A stretch of 64,000 nt of DNA from JAYUHK01 sp043767025 (GTDB lineage Bacteria; Bacteroidota; Bacteroidia; Chitinophagales; Saprospiraceae), in contig JAYUHK010000161.1 in assembly GCA_043767025.1 (NCBI GenBank), positions 1 to 64,000 of the forward strand, in the 5' to 3' direction. Under the pieces are notes generated by a model. It did no database searches and was not told the origin of the DNA. It saw only the letters and a program-made list of their open reading frames with translations. The translations under genes were made by a program, and so were the position numbers. Positions 56,809 through 64,000 of this stretch are shown here, piece by piece. Each line of letters begins with the position of its first letter. Position 1 is the stretch's first letter.

Positions 56809-58311
56809 TTATTTGTAGCTTCTTTTAGTTTTGCTTGGGCGTTTGCCGAAGTCATTTCCACCTGTGTCATCGTTGCCAGTAGAGCCGCCTGTGCGAGTCA
56901 TAGCGCAGCGGAAGCCCAAAGTGCGGTCAGATTTGTCTTCTTCTTTGAATCGGCGCGTTCCCGGAGTGAGCCAGAAAGGTCTGTCAGCCCATGAGCCGCC
57001 TTTGTACACCCGTGATTTGTCGCTTACCAAAGTAGTTTTTCCGTAGTTGTAAGACACTTGTGACTCTTTGTCGCCGTCCAAATAGTCATAAACTTGTCCG
57101 CGTTTGTAGTTTTCGCGGGTAGCGACTTCGTCGTCGGTCACATAGCGATAGCGAACTCGTCCCAAACTGTCTTTTTCGACGGGTGCGCCGTTTTCGTCCG
57201 TGATTTTAGCCTCAAACTTGCCTCCGCGATAAGCATTCAAATCGTGATTTTCTACGTCGCGCAATTCGATGCTTGTGAGCGGACGATACAAGTCCATCGT
57301 CCATTCATTGACATTTCCTGCCATATTGAACAAGCCGAAATCGTTTGGATAATTTTTATAAACGGGACTTGTGATACTCGCTTTGTCATTGAGGCGACCC
57401 GCCATTCCCATATAATCTCCGCGTCCGCGCTTGAAGTTTGCTAACATTTCGCCTTGATATTTATTGTGGCGTTGGTAGCGAAGGGTGTTGCCGTCCCAAG
57501 GGTAGAGGCGACGGTCTGTCAATCGCTCGTCTTTGGAGTTGGCTTGCTTTCCTACCAATGCAAGGGCAGCATATTCCCACTCTGCCTCTGTCGGCAGGCG
57601 ATAAGAAGGCAGCAAAATACCGTCTTCGAACCGAACTGGACGCTCTCCGCCAGTTTTTAGGTCTTTTAGATTTTTGCGCACATCGCCTTGGTATTGACCG
57701 ACCAAATAAGATTCAGTGTTGAAGTTATCTGCGTCTTTTTGCTCTGGATTGTTTTTCAGAATCCCACGCTCTATCAATATCATTTCATTGACACGGTCTG
57801 TTCTCCATTTGCAGAAGTCACCCGCCTGATTCCAATTCACGCCCACTACTGGATAGTCGTCGTAAGCTGGGTGGCGAAAATAAGTTTCTACATACGGCTC
57901 ATTGTAAGCCAATTCTTCTCTCCAAACCAATGTGTCGGGTACTGCTTTTCTGTAAACTCCCGGATAAGAAGCTCCAAACACACGCTGAATCCAGTACAAA
58001 TATTCTTTGTATTGGTGGTTGGTTATTTCGGTTTCGTCCATATAAAAGGAGGAAACTGACACGCGGCGCGGAATATTATTCCATTCATAAGTAATATCTT
58101 GCTCCGACAAGCCCATCGTGAAAGTGCCGCCTTGTATTAAAACTAAATTAGGACCAGTTGCCTGACCTTCGTATTTGAGTTTTTCGTAGCCGCCCCATTT
58201 TTGGTCGTTGAGCGTCCAGCCTGTGGTGGCTGATTTTTCTTTCTTGCTGCATGAAGCGAAAAGAACGATACCGAGAGCAAACAATGTGCTAAATTTCAAC
58301 AGTTTTTTCAT
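56809..58311 (-). CDS. gldJ: Gliding motility / T9SS lipoprotein GldJ
   Basis: 500 residues. Lipoprotein signal peptide with lipobox Cys at residue 21 (GIVLFASC). The body is a sulfatase-modifying-factor (FGE/SUMF-like) fold: LVLIQGGTFTMGL, SFYMDETEITNHQYKEYLYW, YPVVGVNWNQAGDFCKWRTD, YRLPTEAEWEYAALA, GNVNEWTMDLYRP and GFRCAMTR. The stretch LPDTLVWREEL-like (AVPDTLVWREELAYNEPYVE) and RHPAYDDYPVVG are typical of GldJ rather than GldK. The FGE active-site cysteines are not conserved, so it is structural. GldJ stabilises GldK and is required for T9SS function and gliding. The C-terminal tail is basic and Gly-rich. A good promoter lies just upstream. Confidence 0.9.
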   Translation of the reverse strand: MKKLLKFSTLFALGIVLFASCSKKEKSATTGWTLNDQKWGGYEKLKYEGQATGPNLVLIQGGTFTMGLSEQDITYEWNNIPRRVSVSSFYMDETEITNHQYKEYLYWIQRVFGASYPGVYRKAVPDTLVWREELAYNEPYVETYFRHPAYDDYPVVGVNWNQAGDFCKWRTDRVNEMILIERGILKNNPEQKDADNFNTESYLVGQYQGDVRKNLKDLKTGGERPVRFEDGILLPSYRLPTEAEWEYAALALVGKQANSKDERLTDRRLYPWDGNTLRYQRHNKYQGEMLANFKRGRGDYMGMAGRLNDKASITSPVYKNYPNDFGLFNMAGNVNEWTMDLYRPLTSIELRDVENHDLNAYRGGKFEAKITDENGAPVEKDSLGRVRYRYVTDDEVATRENYKRGQVYDYLDGDKESQVSYNYGKTTLVSDKSRVYKGGSWADRPFWLTPGTRRFKEEDKSDRTLGFRCAMTRTGGSTGNDDTGGNDFGKRPSKTKRSYK

Positions 58312-58363
58312 TTTTCTTTATGATAATGATATAAAGGACTGATATTTTTTAAATTAGAAACGA

Positions 58364-58392
58364 CAAATATAAGCGTTTATTTTGTTTTGCAA
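58364..58392 (-). promoter_or_regulatory. Promoter of gldJ
   Basis: On the - strand TTG, 18 bases, TATATTTG, 53 bases before the ATG. The -7 box is an exact consensus match; the spacer is one base shorter than usual. Confidence 0.65.
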
Positions 58393-58492
58393 CTCGAAAA
58401 CGATTTTTTTATTAATATTTCAAAATATTTTAATAAACTTTAACGTTTGGCGGTGGTTTTCAGGCTACAAATTTGTGCTTCTGTTATAAATT

Positions 58493-59698
58493 TTACTTCG
58501 CCAATACTTCTGACACTAATTGTGCGGCTTCGTGAAGTTGGATAGCGGAGCGTACTTTTAGCCCGGATTCGTCAATTAATTTTTTGGCAATGTCCGCATT
58601 GGTGCCTTGAAGTCTTACGATAATTGGGACGTTGATATTACCCATATTTTTGTAGGCATCTACTACGCCTTGCGCGACGCGGTCGCAGCGCACGATTCCG
58701 CCAAAAATATTGATCAAAATTGCTTTTACGTTGCTGTCTTTCAAAATAATTTTGAAGGCATTTTCGACTCTTTTGGCATCTGCGGTGCCGCCTACGTCCA
58801 AGAAGTTGGCTGGCTCGCCGCCCGAAAGTTTGATAATATCCATCGTCGCCATCGCCAATCCTGCTCCATTGACCATGCAGCCGACGTTGCCGTCGAGTTT
58901 GACATAGTTTAGGTCGAAAGCTCTTGCTTCTACTTCGGTCGGGTCTTCCTCGTCGGTGTCGCGCATAGCGGCGAGGTCGGGGTGGCGGTCGAGGGCGTTA
59001 TCGTCCAACGAAACTTTGCTATCTACGGCTATAATACGGTCGTCGGCTGTTTTTAGGCAGGGATTTATCTCGAACAGAGAGGCATCGGACGTAATGTACG
59101 CTTTGTAGAGGGACGTGATAAATTTTGTCATTTCTTTGAATGCCGTGCCACTCAAACCCAAGTTGAAAGCAATTTTGCGGGCTTGAAATCCTTGTATTCC
59201 TACGAGCGGGTCTATCAACTCTTTGTGTACGAGGTGGGGCGTTTCTTCCGCTACTTTTTCGATGTCCATACCGCCTTCGGTGGAGTAAATGATGACGTTT
59301 CGTCTGCTTTCGCGGTCGGTGAGGATAGAAATATACAGCTCTTTGCAGGCGTTGAAGTCGGGTGCGTAGCAATCTTCGGTGACGAGTATTTTTTTGACCA
59401 ATTTGCCTGCGCCGTCCATGCCGCCGGGAGTTTGGGGTGTTTTGAGCATCATGCCGAGGATATTTCCTGCGTGCAATTTCAGTTCGTCGGCGTTTTTAGC
59501 GAGTTTTACGCCGCCGCCTTTTCCGCGTCCGCCTGCATGAATCTGGGCTTTGACTACGCAGTATTGAGTGCCGGTGTCGGCTTTTAGTTGCTCAAAAGCG
59601 GCTTCGGCTTCTTCGACGGTGGTGGCTACAATGCCTCTTTGAATGGCTACGCCAAAACTCTGTAGCAGTTGTTTTCCTTGATATTCGTGTAAATCCAT
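58493..59698 (-). CDS. sucC: Succinate--CoA ligase (ADP/GDP-forming) subunit beta
   Basis: 401 residues from the ATG at 59698 (MDLHEYQGKQLLQSFGVA); the frame extends to 59752 but that adds non-family residues. SucC pairs with SucD to interconvert succinyl-CoA and succinate with nucleotide triphosphate formation in the TCA cycle. ATP-grasp features: VVKAQIHAGGRGKGGGVKLA, EINPCLKTADDRIIAVDSKV, DGNVGCMVNGAGLAMATMD, and the C-terminal subunit interface ILINIFGGIVRCDRVAQGVV. SucD is not in this window. It lies between gldJ and a small membrane-protein gene, all on the - strand. Confidence 0.95.
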   Translation of the reverse strand: MDLHEYQGKQLLQSFGVAIQRGIVATTVEEAEAAFEQLKADTGTQYCVVKAQIHAGGRGKGGGVKLAKNADELKLHAGNILGMMLKTPQTPGGMDGAGKLVKKILVTEDCYAPDFNACKELYISILTDRESRRNVIIYSTEGGMDIEKVAEETPHLVHKELIDPLVGIQGFQARKIAFNLGLSGTAFKEMTKFITSLYKAYITSDASLFEINPCLKTADDRIIAVDSKVSLDDNALDRHPDLAAMRDTDEEDPTEVEARAFDLNYVKLDGNVGCMVNGAGLAMATMDIIKLSGGEPANFLDVGGTADAKRVENAFKIILKDSNVKAILINIFGGIVRCDRVAQGVVDAYKNMGNINVPIIVRLQGTNADIAKKLIDESGLKVRSAIQLHEAAQLVSEVLAK

Positions 59699-59887
59699 AT
59701 AAAAAAAATGTAAAAAACTTTTATGTATTTTTTGTACGCCGCAAAGTTGCAAAATAAAATTGGAAAAGATGGAGATGGAGAATTAAAAAATAGCGAAAGG
59801 AAACAAAAAAATTAGAAACAGTGCTTGGGGACGGCTGCGGCAATTCGTCATAATTTGACCGCTTGGATTTCGATTTTCGACCAGATT

Positions 59888-60292
59888 TTAGGCTTTTTCT
59901 TTCGGAGCAATAAAAAAATAGTAGTTAGAAAGGCAGATTAAGCCCAGCAGAAAAGGAATGAGCGCAAGCTGTTTTCCGATAAAAATACCGAAAATAAGGG
60001 ACTCGTCGAAGTGAAAAAACTCGCTTATCATCCAAAAACTATTTGCAACAATCCAAAACATAACCGCCAAATTGTGATACAGCTCGGACGCTACGCTTTT
60101 ATTTTGCCACATAATACGAATCGCTACGAAAAGCGTCGGAAATATCATCGCAATCCCCAAAGGCTTGAAGACGACGCACCAACTAATATCTTTGAGCAGC
60201 CAAAAAACGATGTGCAAATTCTCGGTCGCCCGATGTTTTTTACTGATATTGTAGCCTGCTTCACGGACAGCTTCCGTAGGTGTTTTATCCAT
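59888..60292 (-). CDS. Small four-helix membrane protein, unknown function
   Basis: 134 residues from the ATG at 60292 (a TTG codon sits directly before it). Four hydrophobic segments are visible, with LHIVFWLLKDISWCVVFKPL, IAMIFPTLFVAIRIMW, LAVMFWIVANSFWMISEFF and LALIPFLLGLICLSNYYFFI. Aromatic and Trp-rich helices and a short soluble N terminus suggest an inner-membrane protein. I do not recognise a named family. The following 189 bases to sucC hold nothing that I can call. Confidence 0.78.
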   Translation of the reverse strand: MDKTPTEAVREAGYNISKKHRATENLHIVFWLLKDISWCVVFKPLGIAMIFPTLFVAIRIMWQNKSVASELYHNLAVMFWIVANSFWMISEFFHFDESLIFGIFIGKQLALIPFLLGLICLSNYYFFIAPKEKA

Positions 60293-60392
60293 CAAATTTT
60301 TTTGTCTTTTGCTTTGAAATAAATATTTTCCCCAAAATTAAATTTCGGAGCGTAAAATTGCTATTTTTTTTAAAATAAATAGCAAAAAAGAC

Positions 60393-60433
60393 AAAAAAAA
60401 AACGCCGCCGACCCGAAAGTCAGCAGCGTTTTT
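60393..60433 (-). terminator. Intrinsic terminator of the DUF1573 gene
   Basis: AAAAACGC-GC-GAC pairs with GTC-GC-GCGTTTTT across a short loop, with an A tract on the left that reads as T's on the - strand. It lies 21 bases behind the DUF1573 stop codon. Confidence 0.85.
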
Positions 60434-60453
60434 AGAAATCTTTTACAAATTAT

Positions 60454-60885
60454 TTATTTCTCCTTTGGAGTCAAAACGTTTGCTTTTTGAGCTGGCACGC
60501 CGTCTGGCTGTGCGGGCTTCGCTTTTACCTCGCCCTTGATGGTCAAGATGCGTTGGTCTACCGCTTCGTTGGTGGTCAAAGTTACTGTTTTCGTGAAAGG
60601 TCCTACACGATTCGTGTCATAACGGACGATAACCTTGTTGCTTTGTCCCGGCATGATTGGCTCTTTCGGAGCGTCTGGAACAGTACAACCGCAGCTACCC
60701 TTTGCGTTCTTGATGATAAGCGGCTCTGTACCCGTGTTTTTGAATTTGAACTCACGAGTCGGCTCTGCACCTTGCTCGATTGTTCCGTAATCCATTTCTG
60801 TTTTTTCGAGTGTCATTACAGCTTGCGCCATAGAGATAGTTGCTACAAAGCAAACCATTGATAAGATTGACATTAACTTTTTCAT
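60454..60885 (-). CDS. DUF1573 family secreted protein
   Basis: 143 residues with signal peptide 1-22 (MKKLMSILSMVCFVATISMA). The mature part is one DUF1573 domain of immunoglobulin/ASPM-SPD2-Hydin type: MDYGTIEQGAEPTREFKFKN, TEPLIIKNAKGSCGCTVPD with its hallmark SCGCT, and IMPGQSNKVIVRYDTNRVGP. It is common and multi-copy in Bacteroidota, predicted periplasmic, function unproven. It stands alone: promoter upstream, terminator directly behind. Confidence 0.92.
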   Translation of the reverse strand: MKKLMSILSMVCFVATISMAQAVMTLEKTEMDYGTIEQGAEPTREFKFKNTGTEPLIIKNAKGSCGCTVPDAPKEPIMPGQSNKVIVRYDTNRVGPFTKTVTLTTNEAVDQRILTIKGEVKAKPAQPDGVPAQKANVLTPKEK

Positions 60886-60983
60886 TGTAATTTTTATTTT
60901 TTTTGTGAATGATTAATTATTTATCGCCGTAGAATGTGTCAAAAATAAATTGTTTATCCTTTCTTCGTCCCCTTTTGATAGTG

Positions 60984-61014
60984 CAAAGTAAGACCTTTTT
61001 TTTTGACCGTGCAA
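60984..61014 (-). promoter_or_regulatory. Probable promoter of the DUF1573 gene
   Basis: On the - strand TTG, 20 bases, TTACTTTG. The -7 box differs from TAnnTTTG at one position. The predicted start lies about 90 bases before the ATG. Confidence 0.45.
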
Positions 61015-61192
61015 TACTTCGCTCTTTGATTAACTTTGCATTAACAATTTAACAAAATCGCTTTTATATTTTCTACATTTAAAACCCTGAAAATCAAATA
61101 TTTAGCTAAAAAGATACCCATTCACACAAAATAATTTTTGAACTAAAATAATATAATTAACATTTCAATATACTACATCACCAACTTTTTAG

Positions 61193-61200
61193 TAAATTTG
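61193..61200 (+). promoter_or_regulatory. -7 element of the E1 dehydrogenase gene
   Basis: TAAATTTG matches the -7 box 42 bases ahead of the ATG at 61243. A further match, TAACTTTG, lies at 61031-61038. Neither has a clear -33. The remaining 357-base gap between the divergent genes is AT-rich and shows nothing else. Confidence 0.4.
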
Positions 61201-61242
61201 CAAACCCTTTTCCAACGAATATTTTGAAAAAATTTTTTAATT

Positions 61243-63675
61243 ATGCTCGAATTTCCCGCCATATTACAAGCCAAAGCAGTCGCCGATGCTGACCACCAAC
61301 ACTCGGAATTTATAACAGAGGTTTTGAAAGACTTTTGGATTTGTTGCGTCAGCCGCGAAGCCAGCCTCGCAGCCCGCAAAGAAGTATTGACGGGCAAAGC
61401 AAAATTCGCCATCATCGGCGACGGAAAGGAAGTGCCGCAAGTCGCTATGGCGCGCGCTTTTCGGCAAGGCGACTACCGTACAGGCTACTATCGCGACCAG
61501 ACGCTCATGTTTGCACTCGGCGTTTCGAGCGTAGAGGATTTTTTTGCGCAGCTCTACGCCGACACTGACAATGACCCTTTTTCAGGCGGTCGCCAAATGA
61601 ACAGCCACTATGCTACCCCTTTTATTGATAAAAATACTGGCGAATGGCTGCGCTTAACCGACCAATTTAATATTTCGTCCGATATTTCTTGCACGGGCGG
61701 TCAGGTGGCGCGCGCGCTGGGACTTGCGTTGGCTTCCAAAAAATACCGCGAAATGCCCAACATAGATACGGCGCAAAATTTTTCGGAAAATGGAAACGAA
61801 GTTTGTTTCTGTACCATCGGCGATGCCAGCACTTCCGAAGGTCCGTTTTGGGAATCGCTCAATGCGGCTGCCGTCCTGCAAGTGCCGCTTGCAGTCGCAG
61901 TTTGGGACGACGGCTACGGTATTTCTGTCCCCATCGAATATCAGACGGTCAAAAAAAGTATCTCCAAAGCACTCGCTGGTTTTGAATCCGAAAAAGTCGG
62001 CGAAGGCATACATATATATAAGGTGCATGGTTGGGATTATCCGACGCTCATCGAGGTCTTTGAAGAAGGCATCGCCAAGATGCGAATCGACCACACGCCT
62101 GCGCTTTTTCACATTGACGAACTTACGCAGCCGCAGGGACACTCTACCTCTGGCTCTCACGAAAGGTACAAATCCAAAGAACGTTTGGATTGGGAAAAAG
62201 AGAACGACTGCATCGTCAAGATGCAAGAATGGATGGAAAAAAGCGGTATTGCGAAGCGCGAAGAATTAGAATCGCTCGCTGCCGACGCACGCGACTACGT
62301 CAAAAAATGCCGTCAGAATGCGTGGGAAAAATACACGCAGCCGCTCAAAGACAATCAAAAAGTATTAGAGAATATTTTGGGTACGATGGTGGCGAGCGCG
62401 TCGCCCGAAAAGTCGGAGGTCATTGAGTCCGCCAAAGCCGAGTTGCGGAGTTTGGTCAATCCCGTGTTTAGTGAATTAGCCAAAATCGGTCGAAAATTAT
62501 TTTTTCAGACCCAAAAAGAACTCCCGCACAATCCTGCCGTCCAGCAACTTCAAGCATGGATTCGGGAGGAAGTCGCCCTCAAAAATAGTCGTTTTCATAC
62601 GCATTTACACAGCGAACTTCCCAACAATGTGCTGAACGTAAGCGGAGTAGCACCGACTTATGACGAGAATCCAGCCCTCAAAACTGGCTACGAAGTGCTG
62701 AATGCTTTTTTTGATTATTCGCTTCACAAACACCCCGAGTTAATGGCTTTTGGCGAAGACGTTGGCGTGATAGGCGGTGTCAATCAAGCCTTTCTCGGAA
62801 TGCAAAAAAAATATGGCGAGGAGCGAGTTTTTGATACGGGGATTCGCGAATGGAGCATCATCGGACAAGCGATTGGCTTGGCGCAGCGCGGTCTTCGCCC
62901 GATAGCCGAAATCCAGTATTTAGACTACATTTACTACGCTTTTTCACCGTTGGTGGACGATTTGGCGACCCTTCGCTATCGGACGGACGGTATCCAAAAA
63001 GCACCTGTCATCGTGCGGACGCGCGGGCATCGTTTGGAAGGAATCTGGCATTCTGGCTCGCCGATGGGAACTTTGGTCAATGCGCTGCGTGGTATGTACG
63101 TCATCGTGCCACGAAATATGGTGCAGGCGGCAGGTTTTTATACGACTTTGCTCCAAAGCGACGAGCCGGCTATCGTGGTAGAACCGCTCAACGCCTTTCG
63201 CTTGCGAGAAAAATTGCCCTCCAATATCGGCGAATATTGCTTCCCGTTGGGCGTACCCGAAATCATGCACGCTGGCTCGGACGTGACGCTCGTGACGTAC
63301 GGCTCTTGTGTGAGGATAGCTCAAGAAGGACTAAAACTTTTAGAAAATGAAAATATTTCTGTCGAACTGATTGATATTCAGACGCTTACGCCTTTCGATA
63401 TTCCGCAGATGATTTTGAAGTCGTTGAAAAAAACGAATAAAATTATTTTTATGGACGAAGATATTCCGGGTGGTGCAACCGCGTATATGATGCAGGAGGT
63501 ATTGGAAAAACAAGGCGGCTACCAGTTTCTCGACGCAGCTCCCAAGACACTTACTGCCGCCGCACACCGTCCGCCGTTTGGTTCTGACGGTGACTATTTT
63601 TCAAAACCCAATGCGGAAGACGTTTATGAAGTCGTGCGGCAAATGATGGTAGAAGCAGAGCCGCACAGATTTTAA
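61243..63675 (+). CDS. Fused alpha/beta E1 component of a 2-oxoacid dehydrogenase
   Basis: 810 residues. The alpha half (about 1-330) has the thiamine diphosphate motif GDASTSEGPFWESLN...DDGYGIS (about 191-220) and YYRDQTLMFALG. A helical linker (330-470) follows. The beta half (about 480-805) has FGEDVGVIGGV, REWSIIGQAIGLAQRGLRPI, LVDDLATLRYRTDG, TYGSCVRIA and MDEDIPGGATAYMMQE. This is the E1 (alpha+beta) of pyruvate or branched-chain 2-oxoacid dehydrogenase complexes, decarboxylating a 2-oxoacid onto lipoyl-E2. The fused form is common in Bacteroidota. Sequence alone does not fix the substrate; similarity is to the branched-chain type. E2 and E3 are not here. Confidence 0.92.
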   Translation: MLEFPAILQAKAVADADHQHSEFITEVLKDFWICCVSREASLAARKEVLTGKAKFAIIGDGKEVPQVAMARAFRQGDYRTGYYRDQTLMFALGVSSVEDFFAQLYADTDNDPFSGGRQMNSHYATPFIDKNTGEWLRLTDQFNISSDISCTGGQVARALGLALASKKYREMPNIDTAQNFSENGNEVCFCTIGDASTSEGPFWESLNAAAVLQVPLAVAVWDDGYGISVPIEYQTVKKSISKALAGFESEKVGEGIHIYKVHGWDYPTLIEVFEEGIAKMRIDHTPALFHIDELTQPQGHSTSGSHERYKSKERLDWEKENDCIVKMQEWMEKSGIAKREELESLAADARDYVKKCRQNAWEKYTQPLKDNQKVLENILGTMVASASPEKSEVIESAKAELRSLVNPVFSELAKIGRKLFFQTQKELPHNPAVQQLQAWIREEVALKNSRFHTHLHSELPNNVLNVSGVAPTYDENPALKTGYEVLNAFFDYSLHKHPELMAFGEDVGVIGGVNQAFLGMQKKYGEERVFDTGIREWSIIGQAIGLAQRGLRPIAEIQYLDYIYYAFSPLVDDLATLRYRTDGIQKAPVIVRTRGHRLEGIWHSGSPMGTLVNALRGMYVIVPRNMVQAAGFYTTLLQSDEPAIVVEPLNAFRLREKLPSNIGEYCFPLGVPEIMHAGSDVTLVTYGSCVRIAQEGLKLLENENISVELIDIQTLTPFDIPQMILKSLKKTNKIIFMDEDIPGGATAYMMQEVLEKQGGYQFLDAAPKTLTAAAHRPPFGSDGDYFSKPNAEDVYEVVRQMMVEAEPHRF

Positions 63676-63682
63676 ATTCTTA

Positions 63683-63790
63683 TAAGTTCTTACACTTAAA
63701 TAGATGACATTTAGTATTCGACATAATTCGTTGATTTTCAATAGTTTATGATGACTCAAAATTAAAAACTAAAAACTTATAACTACTTAA
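63683..63790 (+). repeat. Dispersed intergenic repeat, copy D
   Basis: Positions 63691-63790 match 1-100 at 95 of 100 positions (differences at element offsets 15, 21, 24, 39 and 62), and 63683-63690 matches the extra start seen in the inverted copy at 49895-49993. It sits just behind the E1 stop codon and ahead of the DAHP synthase gene. Confidence 0.85.
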
Positions 63791-63835
63791 AAAAATATAA
63801 TTGTAATATTTTGTGACATTTTAAAAAAGTCAAAT

Positions 63836-64000
63836 ATGAATCAAAAAATAGAAAATATTTGGCAAAAAAGACCCTTAATTATTAGCGGACCTTGCAGTGC
63901 AGAAACCGAAACACAGGTCATCGAAACAGCGATAAGATTGGCTAAAACGGGTCGCGTAGATATGTTGCGGGCTGGCATCTGGAAGCCGCGCACTCGTCCG
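63836..64000 (+). CDS. 3-deoxy-7-phosphoheptulonate synthase, N-terminal part (runs off the window)
   Basis: The first 55 codons of a gene cut by the window end, too short for a full call. MNQKIENIWQKRPLIISGPC followed by SAETETQVIETA and MLRAGIWKPRTRP are the conserved start of DAHP synthase of the KDSA-like (AroG/Q-type) fold: GPCSAE and the R-A-G-x-W-K-P-R-T-x-P phosphoenolpyruvate-binding stretch. It catalyses the first step of the shikimate pathway (PEP plus erythrose-4-phosphate). In many Bacteroidota this enzyme is fused to a C-terminal chorismate mutase, which would lie outside the window. The start is an ATG at 63836, directly behind repeat copy D. Confidence 0.88.
   Translation, partial: MNQKIENIWQKRPLIISGPCSAETETQVIETAIRLAKTGRVDMLRAGIWKPRTRP

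Noticed and set aside
1..64000. CRISPR arrays, tRNA or rRNA genes, prophage
   Set aside because: No regularly spaced short repeats with unique spacers, no tRNA-like arms or rRNA cores, and no phage structural genes were recognised. The tandem repeats found are either coding or two-unit duplications.

Overview
The window comes from a chromosome of a member of the Bacteroidota. The evidence is a set of type IX secretion system (T9SS) cargo proteins with type A and type B C-terminal sorting domains, two PorP/SprF-family outer-membrane proteins, the gliding/T9SS lipoprotein GldJ, an OmpA/PD40 protein of PorE-like architecture, and promoters of the Bacteroidota type (TTG/TTTG, about 18-20 bases, TAnnTTTG). 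The cohesin-like and dockerin-like modules together with HYR and SprB repeats resemble Saprospiria/Chitinophagia-type genomes, but I cannot place it below phylum. No tRNA, rRNA, CRISPR array, prophage or transposase-bearing insertion sequence was seen.

Region 1 (about 0.1-8.1 kb, + strand): a PorP/SprF protein, a 1734-residue cohesin/Ig-repeat adhesin with a type B sorting domain, and a HerA-like ATPase, closely spaced and probably one operon. Region 2 (8.2-21.4 kb, - strand): an Rpn/YhgA-like nuclease, polyphosphate kinase with a DUF72 gene, a strong terminator, and then a 2968-residue type B protein carrying 13 short GCDS repeats. Region 3 (21.4-41.3 kb, + strand): a 912-base intergenic region with repeats and a promoter; a 2229-residue HYR/SprB/cohesin/dockerin protein with a type A sorting domain; a roughly 2768-residue protein of alternating cohesin-like and HYR domains; and a PorP/SprF plus OmpA-PD40-SPOR pair that looks co-transcribed with it. 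These four giant surface proteins fill about 29 kb. Inference: they form an adhesive or scaffolding cell-surface layer exported by the T9SS, with the adjacent PorP/SprF proteins serving as dedicated surface partners.

Region 4 (41.4-64 kb) is mostly ordinary: a serine hydrolase, a bifunctional nuclease, a GH13 enzyme, an omega-amidase-like hydrolase, a PafA-like phosphatase, DUF1801, two more T9SS type A proteins, an M23 peptidase with an SRPBCC gene, an amino-acid permease, murF, gldJ, sucC, a small membrane protein, a DUF1573 protein, a fused E1 alpha/beta dehydrogenase, and the start of a DAHP synthase that runs off the window.

Non-coding structure includes a dispersed element of about 100 bases (copies at 1-100, 49895-49993 inverted, 63683-63790, and a fragment at 22194-22232), a 45-base tandem duplication, several palindromes, and intrinsic terminators. 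Promoter matches at 52165-52281 show that the M23 peptidase gene starts well inside its longest open frame.
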